DNA from: Alphaproteobacteria bacterium
Lineage (GTDB): Bacteria; Pseudomonadota; Alphaproteobacteria; ATCC43930; CGMCC-115725
Reading direction: 5' to 3'
NCBI GenBank assembly: GCA_030041335.1
Contig: JASHOB010000196.1
Coordinates: forward strand, 62,001 to 126,000
DNA length: 64,000 nucleotides
Shown: piece after piece, positions 19,665-31,633 of the stretch
Layout of the letters: each line of letters begins with the position of its first letter
How positions within the stretch are numbered: position 1 is the stretch's first letter
Translations under genes and position numbers: made by a program
The notes under the pieces: model-generated
Databases searched by the model: none
The model's input: only the letters and a program-made list of their open reading frames with translations
Told to the model about the DNA's origin: nothing

Positions 19665-19738
19665 CTCCCTTCGCTGGCATGATCCAGACAGGTTCCGTGG
19701 GTATAATCTCAGCCGGCAAAATGCCGGCACCCCAGCCG
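19665..19738 (-). promoter_or_regulatory. TPP riboswitch of the thiO-thiS-thiG-thiE operon
   Basis: On the minus strand the blocks GGGGTGCCGG, GGCTGAGATTATACCC, GGAACCTGTCTGGATC and ATGCCAGCGAAGGGAG occur in aptamer order. The last block contains the AGGGAG Shine-Dalgarno of thiO inside the closing stem, so ligand binding would directly mask ribosome entry. Confidence 0.92.
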
Positions 19739-19802
19739 TGTGTTTAATCTGGCAATTGCCCGCGCCCGCCGCAAGTCATTTCTGTGGCGGCGCGGCAATG
19801 GC

Positions 19803-20978
19803 CTATTCAGCGGCGTGCGCCTTCTTTTTTTCCTCCTCGGCGAAGTGCTTTTGGATGGTGTGCATCATGGCGTCGTTGCGCTTCTGCGCGAAGGGTACGT
19901 TGTTCTCTTTTAGCCAACCCATCGACGCGTTGCGCCATTGGTTGGTCGCGTTGAATTTCGGCAGGACGTAGTTCGCGAACAATTCGTAGGAGCGCTTGGT
20001 CGCTTCCCAGTCGGCGAAATCGTGCGCCAGGAGCAGGATCGTGCCGAAACCGCCGGTTTTCTCCCAGAACCGCTCGAGCACCACGAGCGCCTCGTCGGGG
20101 GTGCCGATGCAGCCAAAACCGTTCGCGTTGATGCCTTCGAGGCTCGGCAGGCCAATCGCCGCGCCGCCATTGGGGCTAACGGAATAGGCGTAGACCTCCC
20201 ACTTCTCAAAACCCTTGCGACAATTGGCCAGCGCCTGCTCGCGGGTGTCGGCAATATGGAACGGCGCCATCAAACGCCATTCCGAGCGCTTCATCTCGCG
20301 GCCGTGCGCCGCCGATACTTCGTTGGCGAGCCGCCAGTTGGTGTCGAGCGCGTCATAGCCGTCGCGCGCGCCCGCGGCGACGCTGATCATCCCGATGCCG
20401 TGCTTGCCGGCGACCTTGCCGCCATTGGGTGTCACCGAACTCGCGATCGCCATATAGGGTCGCGGCTTGGTGTAGGGCTGGAGATGGAGGCGCGCGTTCT
20501 TCAGCGTGTACCAATCGGTCTCTTTGGTGATGATCTCGCCGTCGAACAGCCGCGTGATGATGTCGATGCCCTCGATCATGCGGTCACGCTGCACTTCGGG
20601 GTCGATCCCGAGCATCATCGCATCGGATGGCAACAGGCCGGGGCCGAAGCCAAACATCGCGCGGCCCCGCGTCTGATGATCGAGCTGGCAAATACGGTCG
20701 GCAAGAATCAGCGGGTTATGGTACGGCACCGAAATAACGCCGGTGCCGAGCCGGATGTTCTTGGTCACCATAGCCGCGCTGGCAATGAACATTTCGGGGC
20801 AGCCGTAGATCTCGAAACCGCCGGAATGATGCTCGCCGATCCAGGCTTCGGTGAAGCCAACCTGGTCGAGCCACTGCATCAGCGCAATGTCGCGTTCCAT
20901 CAACAGCGTGGTATCCTCGTCGGTGGGATGGAACGGCGGCAGGAACACACCCGCCTTGAGATTTCTGGCGTGGGTCAC
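19803..20978 (-). CDS. LLM-class flavin-dependent monooxygenase
   Basis: This 391-residue bacterial-luciferase-type TIM barrel uses reduced flavin and oxygen. Landmarks are LKAGVFLPPFHPTDED at the start, WIGEHHSGGFE (the luciferase-type HH region), IRLGTGVISVPYHNPL and GRAMFGFGPGLLPSDA. The pattern is close to limonene/cyclohexenone-type group A members, but the substrate is unknown. It lies 65 bases downstream of the nitrile hydratase activator gene on the same strand, so it may belong to the same transcription unit. The C-terminus is Lys/Glu-rich and unconserved. Confidence 0.85.
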   Translation of the reverse strand: MTHARNLKAGVFLPPFHPTDEDTTLLMERDIALMQWLDQVGFTEAWIGEHHSGGFEIYGCPEMFIASAAMVTKNIRLGTGVISVPYHNPLILADRICQLDHQTRGRAMFGFGPGLLPSDAMMLGIDPEVQRDRMIEGIDIITRLFDGEIITKETDWYTLKNARLHLQPYTKPRPYMAIASSVTPNGGKVAGKHGIGMISVAAGARDGYDALDTNWRLANEVSAAHGREMKRSEWRLMAPFHIADTREQALANCRKGFEKWEVYAYSVSPNGGAAIGLPSLEGINANGFGCIGTPDEALVVLERFWEKTGGFGTILLLAHDFADWEATKRSYELFANYVLPKFNATNQWRNASMGWLKENNVPFAQKRNDAMMHTIQKHFAEEEKKKAHAAE

Positions 20979-21043
20979 GGCGAACTCCCTGTGGTTGCCG
21001 CATATTGGGCCGAGATGGTTTATCGGCGCAACAGGGTCGAGGG

Positions 21044-21409
21044 CTAGCCCTCAAAATCAGCAGGCGCGAGCGCAATCGGACTGCCGTGCGGCGTGCGTCG
21101 GGCGGCGCGGCTCCAGGCATCGCTGTAACGGTCGATCGCGGCGCCGTCGGCCAGGCCCTTGGCGGCGACCATCCGCTCCAGTGCTGCCTGCCAGTGCCGG
21201 TAATAGGTCGTGCCGGTGTCGGGGTCGCCGGCCGCCTGGGCTCGCTTGATCTCGTCGGCGAGCATCGCCGTCCATTCGCGCCACGGGAACAGTCCGGCTT
21301 TGTGCAGTGCCAGCGCGATGGCGAAGGATTGCGCCTCCCATGGTTCGCTAAAGACCGGGCCGTCCGCGTCGGACGGTACCGTGGGCCGAGCGGCGTCCAA
21401 GTCACTCAT
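21044..21409 (-). CDS. Nitrile hydratase accessory (activator) protein
   Basis: This 121-residue protein resembles the small activator of cobalt nitrile hydratases, which is related to the beta subunit N-terminus. It delivers or exchanges the alpha subunit and helps cobalt insertion and cysteine oxidation. The marks are FSEPWEAQSFAIALALHKAG and FPWREWTAMLADEI, then YYRHWQAALERM. The start overlaps the beta-subunit stop by 4 bases. The alpha-beta-activator order is that of Co-type operons. Confidence 0.85.
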   Translation of the reverse strand: MSDLDAARPTVPSDADGPVFSEPWEAQSFAIALALHKAGLFPWREWTAMLADEIKRAQAAGDPDTGTTYYRHWQAALERMVAAKGLADGAAIDRYSDAWSRAARRTPHGSPIALAPADFEG

Positions 21410-22059
21410 TCCGGCAACAGGTAGGGCTCGAACGCTTCAATGGAAACAGTGAGGGCGGGATCGGCAGCGTCGCCCCACAGTTCGCGGCCGCTGAATACCA
21501 CGGTGTAGAGCCACTGCGGCTCCTCGCCGGCGCCTATCGCCGCCGTATCAGGATAAACATAGCAACCGCGCACCGCTTCGACGCTGCCGAGCCGGTGACG
21601 GGCGTAGCGCGGTAAACGCGTATGCGTTGTCGGATTGATGTTAGCGGTGCGGACGCGATCTCCGACCTTGAAGCGCGCCGGCGTCCTGGCAGGCCGCGTG
21701 TAATCGCCGCGCTTGAGACGCGCGACATCGGCGGACGACATCACGCGCGTGGGAAAGGGACCGGGACGCAGCGAGCGCTGTGCCGCGATCTCGTCGGTGC
21801 CGACCAAGCCCGCGCGCTCGACACTCTTCTCGAGCCCCATCAGCCATTTCTCATAATAGGAAGCGGCCAGGTATGTCTGCGGCGGCAGGGCTTCGATCAT
21901 CGCGCGTCCGGCATCGATGGTCCACAGCCGGGCAAACCCCATCGCGCGATAAAGCGCCATGACGCGGCCTTCCCAAGAGTGATGGAAGACCGGCTCGTCT
22001 GCTTCCGTCTCGACCCTACCGAAGCCGTGCATGCCGCCCATATCGTGGATCGAATTCAT
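21406..22059 (-). CDS. nthB: Nitrile hydratase beta subunit
   Basis: The 217-residue subunit pairs with the alpha subunit to form the enzyme that hydrates nitriles to amides. It has the family N-terminus [14 protein letters not shown], the [16 protein letters not shown] helix, and a C-terminal SH3-like barrel with [27 protein letters not shown] and [13 protein letters not shown]. The first base triplet overlaps the alpha stop (ATGA). No missing catalytic part is visible. Confidence 0.95.
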   Translation of the reverse strand: MNSIHDMGGMHGFGRVETEADEPVFHHSWEGRVMALYRAMGFARLWTIDAGRAMIEALPPQTYLAASYYEKWLMGLEKSVERAGLVGTDEIAAQRSLRPGPFPTRVMSSADVARLKRGDYTRPARTPARFKVGDRVRTANINPTTHTRLPRYARHRLGSVEAVRGCYVYPDTAAIGAGEEPQWLYTVVFSGRELWGDAADPALTVSIEAFEPYLLPE

Positions 22060-22664
22060 GGTGTGCGCGGCAAGCCGGTGCCGATCATGCTATCGCGCGT
22101 CACCAGCTCGGCGAGGCGCTCCTCGCTCCAGTCCGCCGTGCCGGCAGGACGCATCGGCAGCACGATGAATCGCGTCTCGGCGGTCGAATCCCAGACGCGG
22201 ATCTGCGTGTCGGGCGGCAGGGCGACCCCGAACTCCGCCAGCACCGCCCGTGGCTCGATTACCGCGCGGCTGCGATATGGCGCGGATTTGTACCAGACGG
22301 GGGGTAAGCCCAACACTTCCCACGGATAGCAAGAGCATAAGGTGCAGACGACCATATTATGCGTCTGCGGGGAGTTCTCGACCGCGATCAGATCGCTGCC
22401 AACGGGGCTGTCAAAGCCGAGCGAATTGGCTGCCGCAGTCGCATCGTCGAGGAGCCGTTTCTTGAACGCCGGGTCGGTCCAGGCACGCGCCACGAGCCGC
22501 GCGCCATAGCGCGGGCCGATGCGGCTCTCGAATGATTCCACAATCTCATCGAGCACCGCGGGTTCGACATAGCCTTTCTCGGTGAGAATAGTCTCGAGCG
22601 CACGCACCCGGGCCGCAATCGGCGACAGTTCCGAGCCGTGATCGTGATGGTCGTCGGCGGTCAT
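22056..22664 (-). CDS. nthA: Nitrile hydratase alpha subunit, cobalt type
   Basis: This subunit carries the metal site. The claw motif C107-T-L-C110-S-C112 ([11 protein letters not shown]) has Thr in the position that marks cobalt enzymes; iron enzymes have Ser. The two inner cysteines are normally oxidised to sulfenic/sulfinic acids. The ATG at 22664 gives 202 residues, the usual length; the frame upstream overlaps tRNA-Sec and is rejected. The gene starts 40 bases after the 3' end of tRNA-Sec, on the same strand. Confidence 0.95.
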   Translation of the reverse strand: MTADDHHDHGSELSPIAARVRALETILTEKGYVEPAVLDEIVESFESRIGPRYGARLVARAWTDPAFKKRLLDDATAAANSLGFDSPVGSDLIAVENSPQTHNMVVCTLCSCYPWEVLGLPPVWYKSAPYRSRAVIEPRAVLAEFGVALPPDTQIRVWDSTAETRFIVLPMRPAGTADWSEERLAELVTRDSMIGTGLPRTP

Positions 22665-22704
22665 GGGATCAGCTTCTATGCTGCGCCCGGTTTTGGCAAG
22701 CGGC

Positions 22705-22800
22705 TGGCGGAAGAGAGTGGGGGTCGAACCCACCAAGGACCGGCTGACGGCCCCTGCCGGATTTGAAGTCCGGCCGCCCCACCGGGGACGCTTCTCTTCC
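22705..22800 (-). tRNA. selC: tRNA-Sec (UCA)
   Basis: On the minus strand the 96-base sequence starts GGAAGAGA and ends TCTCTTCCGCCA, with an 8-base acceptor stem, discriminator G and an encoded CCA. The anticodon loop CTTCAAA carries TCA, which reads UGA. The long variable arm and extended acceptor are typical of selenocysteine tRNA. It sits 28 bases after selA. Confidence 0.96.
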
Positions 22801-22828
22801 ATGCCAACCTGCGCGGCGGCGCCAACAG

Positions 22829-24220
22829 TCACGGTGCCGGTGTCAGCGCCGCGAGATTGCCGATGAATCCGGCCTCGTCGTCGAGGCAGCGCAGATCGAG
22901 CAGCAGCGTGTGCCGCTCGATGCGTCCGACGACAGGGATCGGCAAGAGCCGTAGCCGTTTGGCGAGTTCATCGAGCCCTTTGCCCCGGATCGCCAGCCCA
23001 AAACTCGCAACGGTTTCGACCGGCAGGGCGCCTGACCCGATTTGGCTTTTGCACGGCGCCGCAGCGACGGTGAAGACGCCACCCAAGACGCGGCTCACCG
23101 CCGGCGCGATACGGTGAGCGACCGCTTCAATGTCGCCCGCCTGCCGGCTGAGATGTTTGAGCGTTGGCAAACAAGACGCGAGGCGGTCCGGGTCGCGGTA
23201 GAGCCGCAGCGTCGCCTCGATTGCCGCGAGCCGGATCTTGTCGACACGGAGTGCGCGTTTCAGCGGGTTGCGGTTGATTGGCGCGATGGCGTCGCGACGA
23301 CCAACGATGAAACCAGCCTGCGGTCCGCCCAGCAGCTTGTCGCCGGAAAAAGTGACGAGATCGGCTCCGTTTCGCACCGCTTCGGCGACGGTCGGCTCAT
23401 GCGCGAGGCCCCAGCGCGCCAGATCGATCAACGTACCGGAACCGAGATCGTGGGCCAGCAACGCTGCATGCTCGTGGGCCAGGGCAGCGAGCCGCGATGC
23501 CGCGACTTCGGCACGGAAACCCTCGATGCGGTAATTCGATGTATGAACCTTGAGCACGAGGCCAGTACCGGGGCCTAGCGCCGCGGCATAGTCCTTGAGG
23601 TGGGTGCGGTTCGTGGTGCCGACTTCAATGAGCCGCGCACCCGCCCGCGCCATGATGTCGGGCATGCGGAAGGAGCCACCGATCTCAATCAGTTCACCCC
23701 GCGACACGATCACCTCGCGGTCCCGGGCAAACGTGTTGAGCACAAGCACCACAGCCGCCGCGTTGTTGTTGACAATGGTTGCGTCTTCGGCGCCGGTGAG
23801 TTCGCATAGGAGCCCGCGCAGATGATCATCGCGCTCGCCGCGCCGGCCGCTGCCGAGGTCGAATTCAAGCGCCACCGCGTGGCGCATGGCTTTCGTCGCG
23901 GCTTCGACGGCGGCCTCAGCCAACACCGCGCGGCCAAGATTGGTATGCAGCACCGTACCGGTGAGATTGAAAACCGGCCGCAGCGATGACATGTCCTCGC
24001 GCTCAAGGAGCCGCCGCGCCGTGTTAGCAACCGCATCCGCGTCGGGCATATCCCGCAGCGCACTGGCACGATGTTGCGCGAGCGTCGCCCGCACGGCTTT
24101 GACGGTGCGGGTGCGGCCGAAAGTCTCGGCGGTGCGCCGTCCGCTATCGGCCCGCAGCACCGCATCGACGGAAGGCAGGCCATGCAATGAAGTCAGCTTG
24201 CTTTGGCGATGATTTCTCAT
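22829..24220 (-). CDS. selA: L-seryl-tRNA(Sec) selenium transferase
   Basis: SelA converts seryl-tRNA(Sec) to selenocysteinyl-tRNA(Sec) using selenophosphate. The ATG at 24220 gives 463 residues, the family length. PLP lysine K295 is in [13 protein letters not shown], and the surrounding signatures [28 protein letters not shown] and [11 protein letters not shown] are intact. It precedes selC by 28 bases and diverges from selD with only 26 bases between starts. Because selA, selC and selD are all present, the strain should make selenoproteins; selB is not in the window. Confidence 0.97.
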   Translation of the reverse strand: MRNHRQSKLTSLHGLPSVDAVLRADSGRRTAETFGRTRTVKAVRATLAQHRASALRDMPDADAVANTARRLLEREDMSSLRPVFNLTGTVLHTNLGRAVLAEAAVEAATKAMRHAVALEFDLGSGRRGERDDHLRGLLCELTGAEDATIVNNNAAAVVLVLNTFARDREVIVSRGELIEIGGSFRMPDIMARAGARLIEVGTTNRTHLKDYAAALGPGTGLVLKVHTSNYRIEGFRAEVAASRLAALAHEHAALLAHDLGSGTLIDLARWGLAHEPTVAEAVRNGADLVTFSGDKLLGGPQAGFIVGRRDAIAPINRNPLKRALRVDKIRLAAIEATLRLYRDPDRLASCLPTLKHLSRQAGDIEAVAHRIAPAVSRVLGGVFTVAAAPCKSQIGSGALPVETVASFGLAIRGKGLDELAKRLRLLPIPVVGRIERHTLLLDLRCLDDEAGFIGNLAALTPAP

Positions 24221-24246
24221 CGGCGACAAGGTACAGTCGATGTCAA

Positions 24247-25287
24247 ATGAAGACCACCCGGTTGACCGATCTGGCGCACGGCGGCGGTTGCGGTTGCAAG
24301 TTGGCGCCATCGGTGCTGAACAGCATCTTGGCGAACATGCCGGCGGCCGCGCCGTTCGCGAATCTGCTGGTCGGGGCCGAGACCGCCGACGATGCCGCGG
24401 TCTATCGCCTCAACGACCGACAAGCGCTGGTCGCGACCACGGATTTCTTCCTGCCGATTGTCGATGACCCATTCGAATTCGGACGCATCGCCGCCGCCAA
24501 CGCATTGTCCGATGTCTATGCCATGGGTGGTACGCCGATTCTGGCGCTGGCTATCCTCGGCATGCCAGTCGACAAGCTGCCGGCCGAAATGGTGCAACAA
24601 ATTCTTGCCGGGGGCGTCGCCATCGCCACCGCCGCGAACATCCCCATCGCCGGCGGCCACTCCATTGATGCACCGGAGCCGATCTATGGCCTTGCCGCCA
24701 TTGGTCTAGTCGACCCCGCGCGCCTGTTGCGCAACTCGACGGCGCGTGCCGGTGATACGCTGATTCTAACCAAGCCGCTCGGCATCGGCATTTACAGTGC
24801 GGCTCTGAAACGCGGCGAACTAGACGAAATCTGCTATGAGGAAATGCTTGCGTCGACGACGCAGCTCAATGCGGTCGGCGCCGAGCTGCCCGACCTCGCC
24901 GAAGTCCACGCCGTGACCGACGTCACCGGGTTCGCGCTGTTGGGTCACGCGCTCGAAATGTGCCGCGGCGCCAGCCTGTCCCTGTCCCTCGATGTTGCCC
25001 GCCTGCCCCTGTTCGCCGGGGCGCTGAAGCTGGCGCAGTCGGGCATTGGCACTGGCGCCGCCAAGCGCAACTGGGCGAGCTACGGCGCCGAGGTGACGCT
25101 TGCCGACGATATCGCGGCTTGGCAGCGCGATCTTTTGTGTGACCCCCAGACCAACGGCGGATTACTCATTGCCTGCGCACCCTCTGCCGCGCCCGGCGTC
25201 CTGAAATTGCTCGGCGCGCGCGGCTTTGCCCGGGCCTGCGAGATTGGTCAGTTCACGACCGGATCGGCAGGCATCAGGGTAAATTGA
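24247..25287 (+). CDS. selD: Selenide, water dikinase (selenophosphate synthase)
   Basis: SelD makes selenophosphate from selenide and ATP. The 346-residue protein has the reactive site HGGGCGCK, with Cys15 rather than Sec and Lys18, then DDAAVYRL and [21 protein letters not shown] for metal and ATP binding, and [13 protein letters not shown] near the end. The ATG at 24247 gives the family N-terminus. It diverges from selA, so the two probably share overlapping promoters. Confidence 0.96.
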   Translation: MKTTRLTDLAHGGGCGCKLAPSVLNSILANMPAAAPFANLLVGAETADDAAVYRLNDRQALVATTDFFLPIVDDPFEFGRIAAANALSDVYAMGGTPILALAILGMPVDKLPAEMVQQILAGGVAIATAANIPIAGGHSIDAPEPIYGLAAIGLVDPARLLRNSTARAGDTLILTKPLGIGIYSAALKRGELDEICYEEMLASTTQLNAVGAELPDLAEVHAVTDVTGFALLGHALEMCRGASLSLSLDVARLPLFAGALKLAQSGIGTGAAKRNWASYGAEVTLADDIAAWQRDLLCDPQTNGGLLIACAPSAAPGVLKLLGARGFARACEIGQFTTGSAGIRVN

Positions 25288-25543
25288 AGACGCCGGACGG
25301 TCGGCTACTCATCAAAGCCGGAATTGCCGGTCCTGACGACGCGCGCTTGGCCGCGTGCAACGTTGGCGCTGCCCCGTGCCAGCGACGCGCCTTCGAGACG
25401 GCCGCGCGGGTCGAGATCAGGAATTGAGTGCCGCTACCTGCGATCGGCGCCGCCGCTCGGATTAGGCCCCTCGGCGACGACTGGCTGCCCCTATTTCAGC
25501 GGCGCAATCACGAGCCACGAAAGTCGCGGTCTGGACGTCAAGC

Positions 25544-26011
25544 TCAAGCCCGGTGGTAGGGATGCCCGGCGAGAATGGTCTGGGCGCGGTAGATCTGCTC
25601 GAGCAGCATGCCGCGCGCCAGGAGATGCGGCCACGTCATCGCGCCAAGCGACATAACGTAATTTGCCTTGGCGCGGACATTGTCGGCGAGACCATCGGCG
25701 CCGCCGATCAGGAAGATCACTTCCGCCACGCTGCTGTCGCGCCATTTGCCTAGACGCTGCGCGAATTCCTCACTGGAAATCTCGGTACCCCTGCCGTCAA
25801 CCGCAACCACGATTGCCCCCTTGGGGATCGCCTGCAGCAGCAAATTGCCTTCGCGCTGAACGCGCTCGACGGCGGTGGGCGAGGGGCGTTTCTCCTCGAC
25901 CTCGCGAATGGTCAGCGGCCAAGTGATTCGCTCGGAATAGAGATGCTGCAGGTCGGCGAGCGGACCCGCCCCCTTCTTGCCGACGGCGATGATGGTCAGA
26001 TGCAACGCCAT
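25544..26011 (-). CDS. rlmH: 23S rRNA (pseudouridine1915-N3)-methyltransferase RlmH
   Basis: RlmH methylates pseudouridine 1915 in helix 69 of 23S rRNA on the assembled ribosome. The 155-residue SPOUT protein has the knotted C-terminal core EVIFLIGGADGL, LGAMTWPHLLARGMLLEQIY and the C-terminal HPYHRA. It lies 3 bases after rsfS in the housekeeping operon, as in many alphaproteobacteria. Confidence 0.96.
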   Translation of the reverse strand: MALHLTIIAVGKKGAGPLADLQHLYSERITWPLTIREVEEKRPSPTAVERVQREGNLLLQAIPKGAIVVAVDGRGTEISSEEFAQRLGKWRDSSVAEVIFLIGGADGLADNVRAKANYVMSLGAMTWPHLLARGMLLEQIYRAQTILAGHPYHRA

Positions 26012-26014
26012 GCG

Positions 26015-26401
26015 TTATTCGGATCCATCGAATGCAGCACCCCACATTTTCTCAAGATTATAGCGCGCGCGAATCTCAGGACGGAAGAGATGCACAATGA
26101 CGTCACCGGCATCGATCAGCACCCAATCACCGGTCTTCAGGCCCTCAACCGGTACGCGCTTGTGTCCGCGTTGGGCTAGCGCTTCCATCACGCGATCGGC
26201 GAGTGCCGCGACCTGACGCGCCGAGCGGCCTGAAGCGATCAGCAAATCGTCGGCAATGCTGGACTTCCCGCGAAGGTCTATGCACGCGATATCCTCGGCC
26301 TTGCCATCTTCAAGGGCCGCTTGCAACAGGGCGAGGAGCACGCTCGGCTTGGCGCGCTTCGCCGTCGACTTAGCGGCTCGAATTTTTTTCGCGGATGGCA
26401 C
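26015..26401 (-). CDS. rsfS: Ribosomal silencing factor RsfS
   Basis: RsfS binds uL14 and blocks subunit joining in starved cells. The core is clear: AEDIACIDLRGKSSIADD, RQVAALADRVMEAL, GDWVLIDAGDVIVHLF and the closing RARYNLEKMW. The start is uncertain. The frame is open to a TTG at 26419, with GTG codons at 26401 and 26341. I show the GTG at 26401, which leaves a Lys/Ala-rich N-terminal extension and a 32-base overlap with the nadD end. The GTG at 26341 would remove both. Confidence 0.9.
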   Translation of the reverse strand: MPSAKKIRAAKSTAKRAKPSVLLALLQAALEDGKAEDIACIDLRGKSSIADDLLIASGRSARQVAALADRVMEALAQRGHKRVPVEGLKTGDWVLIDAGDVIVHLFRPEIRARYNLEKMWGAAFDGSE

Positions 26402-26963
26402 TAGCAGAATGTGGATCAAGCTTGATAGTGAGGAAGGTCCAGGCCGGCGGTGCCAATTCGGCGAGACCGCGTGCCGCGCCGGGTGGGACGCGGCGGCTGC
26501 CGAAGGCTTGCGCGGCGAGATCGCTCAAAGCGGCGAGAGAATAGGTCGGACGGTTCAAGACGGCAATGGGCAGGCGGTGGAAAATCTCGCGCCAGCGACG
26601 CCAGCGGCGAATCTGTTTCAGATTATCGGCACCCATCAGCCAGACAAAGCGCGTTCGCGGAAAAGATCGGCAGATCGCCGTTACCGTGTCGACGGTATAG
26701 CGCGTACCGAGCCTGGCTTCGAGATCGAGCACCCTGATGTGCGGCGATTTCGCGATGGCACGGGCTGAGGCGAGGCGGGTCGCGAACGGCGCCATGCCAT
26801 CGTCCGCCTTCAACGGATTCTGCGGTGACACCAGCCACCAGACTTCATCGAGATGAAGCCGCTTCAATGCTTCGAGACTGATATGGCGATGGCCCTCATG
26901 GGCGGGATTGAACGACCCACCCAGCAGCCCGACGCGTCGCGGCGCAAGAAAACCCAGCCGCAC
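26370..26963 (-). CDS. nadD: Nicotinate-nucleotide adenylyltransferase
   Basis: NadD adenylates nicotinate mononucleotide in NAD synthesis. The GTG at 26963 gives 197 residues starting VRLGFLAPRRVGLLGGSFNP, followed by the nucleotidyltransferase HxGH-type site AHEGHRHIS; FVWLMGADNLKQI is the other signature. A longer reading upstream mirrors proA and is rejected. The start lies 2 bases after the proA stop, so it is translationally coupled. The 3' end overlaps the likely start of rsfS. Confidence 0.94.
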   Translation of the reverse strand: MRLGFLAPRRVGLLGGSFNPAHEGHRHISLEALKRLHLDEVWWLVSPQNPLKADDGMAPFATRLASARAIAKSPHIRVLDLEARLGTRYTVDTVTAICRSFPRTRFVWLMGADNLKQIRRWRRWREIFHRLPIAVLNRPTYSLAALSDLAAQAFGSRRVPPGAARGLAELAPPAWTFLTIKLDPHSASAIREKNSSR

Positions 26964-26965
26964 GC

Positions 26966-28236
26966 TCAGGGGCGCACCTGACCGTTGCCGCGCACGACGT
27001 ATTTGTAGCTCGTGAGTTGTTCTGCGCCGACCGGGCCACGCGGCGGAAGCCGCCCGGTGCCGATACCGATCTCGGCACCCATGCCGAACTCGCCGCCATC
27101 GGCGAACTGGGTCGAGGCGTTCCACAACACAATGGCGCTGTCGACTCGCCTGAGGAAAGTTTCGGCCACTTCGGCATTCTCGGTGACGATCGCGTCCGTG
27201 TGGTGCGAGCCATAGTGATTGATATGCGCGACGGCGGCCTCGAGCCCGTCCACGACCCGCACCGCGAGTATCGCGTCGAGAAACTCGGTAAACCAATCCT
27301 GCTCCGTGGCGATGTGGGCTGCAGGATCAAGCGCGCGTACCGCCTCGTCGCCACGAATCTCGCAACCCGCGCCGTGCAATTCGGCGAGGATGGCGGGCAG
27401 GTGCTGGCCGGCAACCGCGTGGTCGATCAGCAGCGTCTCGGCGGCGCCGCACACGCCAGTACGGCGCATCTTCGCGTTAATCACGATCTTCTTCGCTTCG
27501 TCCGGATCCGCCTCGGCGTGAATGTAAACATGGCAGTTGCCTTCGAGATGCGCGATTACCGGCATCGACGCTTCGCGCTGGACGCGCTCGATCAGACCCT
27601 TGCCGCCCCGGGGTACGACCACGTCGATGAGACCATTGAGGCGCAGCATCATGCCGACCGCCTCGCGGTCGCGGCTCGGAACTAGCTGCACCGCGTCTTC
27701 GGGCAGGCCGGCCTCGCGGATGCCGCGGCGTAGGCACGCCGCGATGGCGTGCGACGAATGAAAGCTCTCAGAGCCGCCGCGCAGGATCGCGGCGTTGCCG
27801 CTGCGCAGGCATAGCCCCGCTGCGTCGGCCGTCACATTCGGCCGGGACTCATAAATGATGCCAATGACCCCGATCGGGATGCGGACACGGGCAATGTCCA
27901 GCCCGTTCGGCCGCGTCCAGCGTGCCAGCTGCGTGCCGACCGGATCGGGGAGGGCGGCGACCTCCTCGAGCCCCTTGGCCATAGCTTCGCTGCGCCCGTC
28001 GTTGAGCAGCAACCGGTCGCGCATCGCGCCGGATAGAGCGCCGGCTTCGGCCAGGTCGCGTTGATTGGCCGCGAGGATGGCGGCCCGGTCGGCGCGGATC
28101 GCGGCGGCGGCAAGCTGCAGCGCTTCGGACTTGCGCGCCGGATCGGCAAGCGCCATCGATGCCGCTGCATGACGGGCACGGACGCCGAGTGCGTGCATGT
28201 CGGCTGCCATAGTCGCCGTTGTCGTCTCCGCTACGC

Positions 28237-28240
<4 letters not shown>
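26966..28240 (-). CDS. proA: Gamma-glutamyl phosphate reductase
   Basis: ProA reduces glutamyl phosphate to glutamate semialdehyde in proline synthesis. The 424-residue protein has catalytic Cys264 in [35 protein letters not shown] for cofactor binding, and VPRGGKGLI. proB overlaps its start by 4 bases (ATGA). Length and motifs are complete. Confidence 0.97.
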
Positions 28241-30374
<2,134 letters not shown>

Positions 30375-30517
30375 TCACCGCGAGGATACTGACGGTGCAA
30401 ACCAAAGAATCACGGGACCAAACGCGCCCTGAACACCGATGAGCCCCATGCCTGGAATCGGCGAGGTGATCGGTTTGAGGCGTCGTGCCCCGTCGCGCCG
30501 CGCCGGCGCGGGCGACG

Positions 30518-30787
30518 TCAGGATTCTGATTCGGGCCGCGGTGTCACCGAGACAAAGGTGCGCCCCCCGCTCGAGGTGCGGAACTCAACTGCGCCGGCTG
30601 TCGTCGCGAACAGTGTGTGGTCGCGTCCCATGCCGACGTTGTCGCCAGCATGGAATTTAGTGCCGCGCTGTCGCACCAAAATGTTCCCTGGGACAACGAT
30701 CTCGCCACCGAACTTTTTCACGCCGAGACGTCGACCCTTGGAATCGCGCCCGTTGCGCGAGGAGCCGCCAGCCTTCTTATGCGCCAT
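30518..30787 (-). CDS. rpmA: 50S ribosomal protein bL27
   Basis: bL27 reaches toward the peptidyl transferase centre with its N-terminus. The 89-residue sequence starts [20 protein letters not shown], then [20 protein letters not shown], and is complete. It has no N-terminal extension needing cleavage. It lies 12 bases after rplU. Confidence 0.98.
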   Translation of the reverse strand: MAHKKAGGSSRNGRDSKGRRLGVKKFGGEIVVPGNILVRQRGTKFHAGDNVGMGRDHTLFATTAGAVEFRTSSGGRTFVSVTPRPESES

Positions 30788-30799
30788 AGTGAAACTCCG

Positions 30800-31114
30800 T
30801 TACGAACCGATCCGGATATCGGTCACGCGTAGCACAGTCTGAGGCTGCCGGTGACCTCGCTTGCGGCGATAATTGTGTCGGCGCCGCTTCTTGAAAATAA
30901 GCACCTTGTCGGCCAGGCGATGCTCTACGATTTCCGCCGTCACGGCCGCGTCGTTCAGCGCCGAGCCAATCCTCGCATCGCCGCCTTCGCCGGCCATTAG
31001 CACGTCCCCAAGTGTAACGGAAGAGCCGACATCGCCGTCGAGCTTCTCGACAGTGATAACGTCGTCTTTGGCGACGCGATATTGTTTTCCGCCGGTGCGG
31101 ATGACAGCAAACAT
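30800..31114 (-). CDS. rplU: 50S ribosomal protein bL21
   Basis: The 104-residue protein starts [20 protein letters not shown] and has the conserved C-terminal RNA-binding [20 protein letters not shown]. It is the first gene of the housekeeping operon running from 31.1 kb down to rlmH. The operon promoter should lie between here and the tRNA-Ser gene at 31290. Confidence 0.98.
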   Translation of the reverse strand: MFAVIRTGGKQYRVAKDDVITVEKLDGDVGSSVTLGDVLMAGEGGDARIGSALNDAAVTAEIVEHRLADKVLIFKKRRRHNYRRKRGHRQPQTVLRVTDIRIGS

Positions 31115-31289
31115 GAGTGCACACAGTTCTGGAGGCGGAGCGGGCCCGATGCCCCCCGCGAGCGGCGCACTATAGCGGCGAAGCCAAGCAAGTCAATAAG
31201 TTAGGCTCTTGTCACGAACGTCTTGGCGGCAATTCCTGAAAGCGCTATTTTCCGCGTCCTTCATCCATCAATCGGCCAAATTGTACCGC

Positions 31290-31379
<90 letters not shown>

Positions 31380-31453
31380 ACAATATAGGTTTTCCGCCAT
31401 TTTTTGAGGGACAGAAACACCTGTCCCCAAATTGGTCCCCAAACGCGGAATCA

Positions 31454-31618
31454 ATGATCGACGACTGGGACAAGCGCCTCCTCGCTTGGCTCTGCGAACT
31501 ACCGCCAAGGCAAGAGTTGACCGTGGTTTGCGTCGGCCTACGGTTGCATGTTGCCAACTGCCGTCTCAGCGGCGTTGTACCTCGCCGTGGACTAGCGGGC
31601 ACCGAAAAGCGCAAGTAA
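31454..31618 (+). CDS. Possible small protein, 54 residues, unrecognised
   Basis: An ATG at 31454 opens a frame of 54 codons starting MIDDWDKRLLAWLCELPPRQ, ending just before the sulfatase SD. Composition is protein-like but the SD is weak (GCGGA) and I know no family. It may be a remnant or spurious. The stretch between the tRNA and the sulfatase holds nothing else recognised. Confidence 0.25.
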   Translation: MIDDWDKRLLAWLCELPPRQELTVVCVGLRLHVANCRLSGVVPRRGLAGTEKRK

Positions 31619-31633
31619 TCGAGAGAAGGAACG

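Noticed and set aside
31380-31453. Phage or island attachment repeat of the tRNA-Ser 3' end
   Set aside because: I found no second copy of the tRNA end by eye and no integrase, so an att site is not supported.
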